Source of the DNA: Burhinus oedicnemus
Lineage: Eukaryota > Chordata > Aves > Charadriiformes > Burhinidae
Direction of reading: 5' to 3'
Length of the DNA stretch: 64,000 nt
NCBI GenBank assembly: GCA_008921705.1
Contig: VFFE01007620.1
Coordinates: 523,085 to 587,084 of the forward strand
Part shown: one piece after another, positions 60,078 through 64,000 of the stretch
Layout of the letters: every line of letters begins with the position of its first letter
Numbering within the stretch: the stretch's first letter is position 1
The notes under the pieces: model-generated
The model's database searches: none
What the model was told of the DNA's origin: nothing
Seen by the model: the letters and a program-made list of their open reading frames with translations, nothing else
Translations under genes and position numbers: made by a program

Positions 60078-63000
60078 CTGTGGGGAAAACAGAAAAGCAG
60101 CATTTAAAGATCGTTATCTTTAAGTTAGAAACAAACAGATGAGAAGACGCTTGCCCTTAGCCTTTAACAACAAACAAGGGTTCCCTGCAGTTAGCAGCAG
60201 TGCTGTTTTCAAGGGCCTCAAGGCATTCAGTCCTCTCCTGGTAGAGCTTCTCTGATACTGCAGCTAAGCATAACCTTCCTTACCCCAGTACTGCTCCTCT
60301 CCCTGCCCCTGCTTCAAAGACATCTGTAGCACGTCACTAACTCTAGAAAATTAACTCCAGGGGCACAACTCCATAGTGAAGAAGTGGGACAGACAGCAAG
60401 TGTGCCTGCACCCCTTTCTAGGGGAAAGAAAACTGAAAAGATGCTCAGAGACTTTTTTTTTTTAACTGAACACAGAGCAGTTCCAGCTTATGTCTTTGCT
60501 ACAATGATCTAAATCATCTTATATTATTATTCCAAATTACAATGAGCCTCCCTGCATGTGTTTCCATGTTCTTTTTTTTTCTGGGTACTAAATCGCATTT
60601 TTCTGTATTATAAACCAGAGGTTTGTACATGACTGCAATTATAATTTTAAGGCAGAAAATAAGGGAATTCCCAAGCCATAGAAAGGCTTTTGGCATTTTG
60701 ATTATCTGGTTAAGTAGTAAGAAAATAGGATTATGTTGGTTATATAGCGCTGAACCAAGTGTGAACTGAAAATCTTTACTAAAAGAAATAAATAAAAGAG
60801 CAGAAAATCAGTACTTTGTTAGGGAAACCTGAGGCTATGCCTAAGACTGTAAAATGCTGCATTTTATTTGCATGCAGCCTCTGAAAGATTCATGTCTTCC
60901 TAGGGGTTTGTACACTATGAAAGCACAAATTTCCAGAAGACTTGTAAGCAGTAGGGCTCTCAGAAGAGTTTTGATGCGCAAGTTGCAAATATGGCTTTGC
61001 AAAGGCAGAAAAAGTGTCAAAGCACTGAAGGACTGTTTTGATGCTTGAAGCTCTCCAGGTAAGGAGCAGAAAGCCACCAAAGTCTTGCTGCATTAATGAA
61101 TCTGGCTGTGCTGTGATGAGATCTGCCACATGTTTTTGCGTCTGTGGCTCAGCGGTAAGTGCAGCCCTTCTCCTCTGAATTACCCATTCCTTTGGAAAAT
61201 CAGAGCAGTTATTGCGTTTCTGCTTAGGGAGGCTGAGCATGGCCCAGGACAGCAAAAGGAGAGAAGGGTTTGCCTCTCCCCAGGGAAGGGCTCGCTCCCT
61301 CCACTGTGCCTCTCTGCAGTAAAAAATCCCATCCTCAGCCTGGTAATCCTTCCCAGCCGTGGGAAGGGCTCTGACTGCAACAAGTTCCCAGCCAGCGTGG
61401 CAGTCAGTGCTCCAGCTGCCTGTTGAAAGCGCTGGCAACAGGATGGGCTGAGAGACCCCGGCTCTTGGCTGCAGCAGCCTCTGGGGGTGCTCAGTGGCTC
61501 TGCTGGGGCTCAGGCACAGGCTGGACTTTGCCAGTCCAGCTCCAGTATGTCACTAGGGGAAACCTCCAGTGCCGGGAAGGCTCTTGCCACCTCTGTTGTG
61601 CTGTTGATGTTGGAAGGGAAACGGCTCCTGTGAAAGTCAGCTGCACCCCTCTGCTGGAACTTCAAACCCCACTGCCAAAGGACAGGGAGAAGAGAGGAAA
61701 GGCCACGAAGAGCGTGGAGCTGGGAGGAGAGCTCAGGGGAGCACTGGAGCGTGGGAGAGGCACAAAGTGAGGCCAGCGAATGCAGAAAGTGGGCTCAGAG
61801 GAGGGAGCACCAGACACGCAGCAGAGAAAAGCCCACCCCTGTCGTGTCACGGGAGAGAACAGCCAACTGAGCCAGGCTGAGAGCAGCAAGACAGTGGCAG
61901 CAGGTGGGCAGGAGAAAAGAACATTTTGTGACTAGATCTGACCAGCTTCCCTTGAATACATCATCAAGCACTTTTTTCCTATGATCTGTGGAATGATAAT
62001 TGTTAACAGAGCCACTGGAAAAGCTCAGTGAAAATAAAACAAGCTTTTTTTTTCCCCCTCCTGTTTGATTATGGCTGATGGCAGAAAATACAAAGCCATC
62101 CTCTCCACTTGCCATCTTTTTAATGTACCATGGTCTAGTTTCTAAACTTGCTGTGATTCAGAGCACTAGCATCAAACAACTGAATGCTTCAACCACAGAG
62201 CTCTTACTCCTTCAGCGCCCTTTAGAGCAGCAGCACTGATACTTCGGTTCTGGCAGCCACTGATGGATGGGGTCTCGGGCATTTTTCTAATCTTCCTGAC
62301 ACAACTTCTCTGGGGAGCTCTCCAGGGCAGGTGGGCAGACCTTACCTTCGTGACCCACTCTAACAGCCACAGCCCATGGCTTCCTGCCAGCTGCTGTTCT
62401 TCACACATCCTTCTTTCAAATTAGTGACCATTAAATACTCTACTGTCTTGCAAAGCGATGCAATCAGATGACCGATTAGCATGCTGCTGGTTGGAATAGC
62501 ATCTGATAAATTTCAGCTCACGGAAACTGAAATGCAGCCTGCATGGGATCAACCTACCCTTGCCTGAAACCCCAACACTGTATTTATTCATACATTTGGG
62601 GTGCTTCTGCATGGGCTCCTACTCTGTTCCATTGACAACCAACAATAAAAAAAAGGTAACAGTGGAAAAAAAAAAGAGTCTCAACTCTGATTTTGTGCCA
62701 CCTCTATTTGACGTATCCAAGGAAGGCCCTGGTGAAGATTTTTAACAGGATCAAGGAAAAAAGGTATCTGCACAACAGGACTATATTTTTCCACTTAAAA
62801 TAGCCAACCACCTGGTGGCAGAAGGCTGAGGGATGCTGGGAGAAGAAAGCAGGGGATTTAAGCCAAGGTAGCTTACAGCATGGACGTTGAATGATCAATT
62901 TTTGATTCATTAGTTTGACTCTTTTTTTTTTTCTTTTTTCTTTTTTTTTTTTTTTTTCTTTCCCCAAAACCAGTGGCAGGGGGAGATGAGGTGTTACCCA

Positions 63001-64000
63001 GGAGCTCAGCTGGCTGTTTTACCATTGCAGCAGCATGCAGTAATTCTCTGTGTGCTTCAAAACTGCCCTGCTGGCACTAATTTCAGGGTAGAAGAAAACA
63101 GCAGCTATTCTGTTAACAGGGGATTTCAGATCCCCATTTGTGTGACCTTACAGTGGCTGAACAGTTTCCTCACATTCCAAGGACAAGCTCGAATTGCCCA
63201 AGGGAAAACCAAAAAATTTCTAAATGAACTGATTTCTACATTTCTTTAGAATTCTGGTACAAGTTTGTTAAGTTACAGCTAGTTTTAGGGCCAAGCCTGT
63301 TTATTTTAGACAGATTAAACTTCTGCTTTAAACCACAACCAGGTCCCTCTTCAAAGGATGCTGGTGCTCGTGGCTGGGACTGTCAGACTGGATCACAGAC
63401 AAAGCTGTGGTTACAGCCTCAGTTACCTCTCCTTACCCTACCTAATGTGTGTAAATGCATCAGCCATGATGTATCCTATAAAAAATAAATGCAGAAATGT
63501 AAAAATAAAATCGCCGCCCCTGCAGCTTGCAAGATGGCAGGGATGGCTTTTTCACAGAACATGATCTCCAAAGCACAAGTCCCCAAGTTCTCTTACAATA
63601 CATCTTGACCTGATCGAACTCCCACTGAGATAAACAGCAATATTTTTGCTGACTTTAAACAGCTGGCAAAAGTCTATGATAAAATAGTATTTTGAGCACC
63701 TATTCTGATACATTCCTTTTAATATGCTAGCACATAATTTATTGTCTATTTATTCCCATGAAGTCCATTGAAGAACTCTGCAATTGAGCTGCGCTGATGA
63801 ATGCTCCTGTAAATCACAGTGTTTTGCACAAATACAGATGCCAGACTACTGGACACTGCATCATAAGTTGTTTCCTGGGTTGCTTGCCACCACTGCCTAC
63901 ACAGAAGACAGTAATTCAGTGAAGGAAAAATACTGCATGTGTCGAAAAATCAAACTCCAAATTCCGTGAAAAGCAGTCTGCTGCATTTGCGGAAGTTTGG
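60078..64000 (-). other. C3orf70: C3orf70 intron (5' end beyond the window)
   Basis: The intron upstream of the last C3orf70 exon; its 3' splice site is CCCCACAG at 60,078-60,085. I recognised no exon, CR1 copy or RNA gene in it. It has a T/C-rich tract at 62,918-62,965 and A-rich patches near 62,645-62,675. Open frames up to 182 codons around 60,890-61,770 are unsupported. Confidence 0.8.
62918..62965. repeat. Poly(T)/pyrimidine low-complexity tract
   Basis: T10, C, T6, C and a long T-run, followed by CTTTCCCC: about 48 bases of T and C. It is a simple repeat. It could be the remains of a poly(A) tail on the minus strand, but no element next to it is recognisable. Confidence 0.9.

Noticed and set aside
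60890..61770. Open frames of 182 and 115 codons in the C3orf70 intron
   Set aside because: No recognisable domain and no splice-site support. They lie in intronic sequence of GC-richer composition.
1..64000. tRNA, rRNA, snoRNA, CRISPR arrays, operons or bacterial-type signals
   Set aside because: No B-box-like tRNA motif, convincing C/D or H/ACA box layout, or regularly spaced repeats were seen by eye. The gene structure is clearly vertebrate. A covariance-model scan was not possible here.

Overview
The window looks like a piece of a bird nuclear genome. It holds spliced vertebrate genes with GT-AG introns, three CR1 LINE copies (two with the avian-type 3' end), no operons and no prokaryotic signals. 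The dense intron-exon spacing, more compact than in mammals, also fits a bird. The species cannot be named from the sequence alone. A bird equivalent of human 3q27 (expected on a chicken chromosome 9-like chromosome) is an inference from the gene pair found here.

Positions 1 to about 55,680 (+ strand) carry the 3' part of VPS8, the CORVET-specific subunit of the endosomal tethering machinery. I could place 27 coding exons with consistent splice phases from 913 to the stop codon at 55,062-55,064. Together they read 860 codons without a frameshift or internal stop, roughly the C-terminal 60% of the protein: the second half of the alpha-solenoid and the C-terminal RING-H2 domain. A 28th, small in-frame exon (47,391-47,456) is proposed where mammals have a short linker exon. 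One intron has a GC donor (13,991). The introns hold three CR1 fragments, a 157-bp tandem duplication, homopolymer tracts and one 20-N assembly gap.

Positions 60,077 down to about 56,845 (- strand) carry the last coding exon and long 3'UTR of C3orf70 (UPF0524 family). It lies tail to tail with VPS8, the same neighbour relation as in human. The first C3orf70 exon is beyond the right edge, so 60,078-64,000 is intron. Between the two genes, overlapping poly(A) signals on opposite strands (56,862-56,870) and an inverted pair of 71-bp repeats (54,428-54,498 and 56,262-56,332) are the most unusual local features.

The two genes have no known joint function. VPS8 acts in early-endosome tethering; C3orf70 is poorly characterised and has been linked to neural development. 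I found no sign of a novel multi-gene system. The points worth checking are the small-exon candidates, the GC-AG intron, the inverted repeat pair and the convergent 3' ends.
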